From contig NZ_LUFH02000067.1 in NCBI RefSeq assembly GCF_001586785.1, positions 1 to 33,718 on the forward strand: a stretch of 33,718 nucleotides of DNA, read 5' to 3'. The notes below the pieces were generated by a model. The model was not told the DNA's origin. It worked only from the letters and a program-made list of their open reading frames with translations, and searched no databases. Origin of the DNA: Sphaerospermopsis aphanizomenoides BCCUSP55 (lineage in GTDB: Bacteria; Cyanobacteriota; Cyanobacteriia; Cyanobacteriales; Nostocaceae). This document shows positions 33,516 to 33,718 of the stretch, piece after piece (positions within the stretch are counted from its first letter, which is position 1; each line of letters begins with the position of its first letter). A program made the translations under genes and the position numbers.

Positions 33516-33591
33516 TCAAATGTTGGTTTTGAGAATGAGGGGAGGGTGATTAGTAAGGAGAAGCAGCTTTGGTATAATTTAAGTTAGGGTG
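33513..33591 (+). repeat. Direct repeat, copy 2 (decayed acnB 3' end)
   Basis: TGATCAAA ... GGTATAATTTAAGTTAGGG matches 32926-33009 with small deletions and substitutions that destroy the acnB reading frame. It begins exactly at the antitoxin stop codon. Confidence 0.8.
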
Positions 33592-33615
33592 CAATACTGC
33601 TCGGTTAAGGATTTT

Positions 33616-33691
33616 CGTAGGTTGGGTTGAACAAAGTGAAACCCAACAAACCCTTGTCAATGTTGGGTTTCGTTCCTCAACCCAACCTACG
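33616..33691. repeat. Palindromic GTAGGTTGGGTT element
   Basis: CGTAGGTTGGGTTGA ... GAAACCCAACA on the left and TGTTGGGTTTC ... TCAACCCAACCTACG on the right form a long, nearly perfect hairpin of about 76 bp with a short centre. This is a widespread cyanobacterial intergenic repeat form. It encodes nothing. Confidence 0.8.
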
Positions 33692-33718
33692 CGATTTTAT
33701 TTTTTGTGCTTAACCGAC

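Noticed and set aside
1-33718. CRISPR arrays, tRNA/rRNA genes and transposase genes
   Set aside because: I looked for regularly spaced repeats, cloverleaf-like segments and DDE or HUH transposase motifs and saw none; the short repeats present are interspersed or simple tandem repeats.

Overview
The window comes from a cyanobacterium, most likely a filamentous heterocyst-forming Nostocales (Anabaena/Nostoc/Dolichospermum-like). The evidence is scattered HIP1 octamers (GCGATCGC), several interspersed-repeat types typical of these genomes (AGGATT-type, GGACTTACGCA-type, heptamer repeats, a GTAGGTTGGGTT palindrome), high A+T content, and products such as a VTE6-like DUF92 protein, KTSC, Uma2 and Rpn proteins. 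No tRNA, rRNA, complete insertion sequence or CRISPR array was found.

Layout. 1-719: 3' part of an unrecognised gene, probably broken by an in-frame TAG. 750-1409: exported AroQ-gamma chorismate mutase. 1639-5013: overlapping minus-strand operon of ABC ATPase, ABC permease, MarR regulator and MFS exporter. 5589-6833: argJ. 7195-7535: two tandem copies of a predicted ~52-nt minus-strand small RNA. 7605-9080: gatB. 9424-12441: large RTX/Calx-beta/PPC extracellular protein. 13038-15645: lipase-like hydrolase, VOC protein, XRE-ImmA regulator followed by a stub of a PIN toxin, and a KTSC protein. 15721-15865: possible small transcript. 15975-17938: VapBC-like pair, Rpn nuclease with a duplicated 3' end, and a Uma2 remnant. 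18045-22463: DUF92 protein, then an overlapping parvulin/ABC-transporter pair. 22756-27121: an M48-like protein lacking its zinc ligands, two hypothetical proteins, CorA and a methyltransferase. 27268-30219: MazEF-like pair, an antitoxin with a PIN stub, and a two-gene DGQHR/HEPN-like cassette in which both genes carry in-frame stops. 30431-32995: acnB, followed by an inserted RelE-type toxin-antitoxin pair and a decayed second copy of the acnB 3' end.

How it fits together. Housekeeping genes (argJ, gatB, acnB, corA, the DUF92 gene) alternate with an accessory load of toxin-antitoxin and defence-type genes at different stages of decay. Two PIN toxins are reduced to 15-23 residues right after their intact upstream partner genes, and three in-frame stops sit in otherwise open DGQHR and HEPN-like frames. 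The ABC transporter at 19767-22463 has a degenerate C39 domain, as in HlyB-type exporters, so it could export RTX proteins such as the one at 9424-12441; no HlyD partner is visible here. The most interesting items are the tandem small RNA, the DGQHR/HEPN-like cassette, and the duplicated acnB tail that starts exactly at the stop codon of the adjacent antitoxin.
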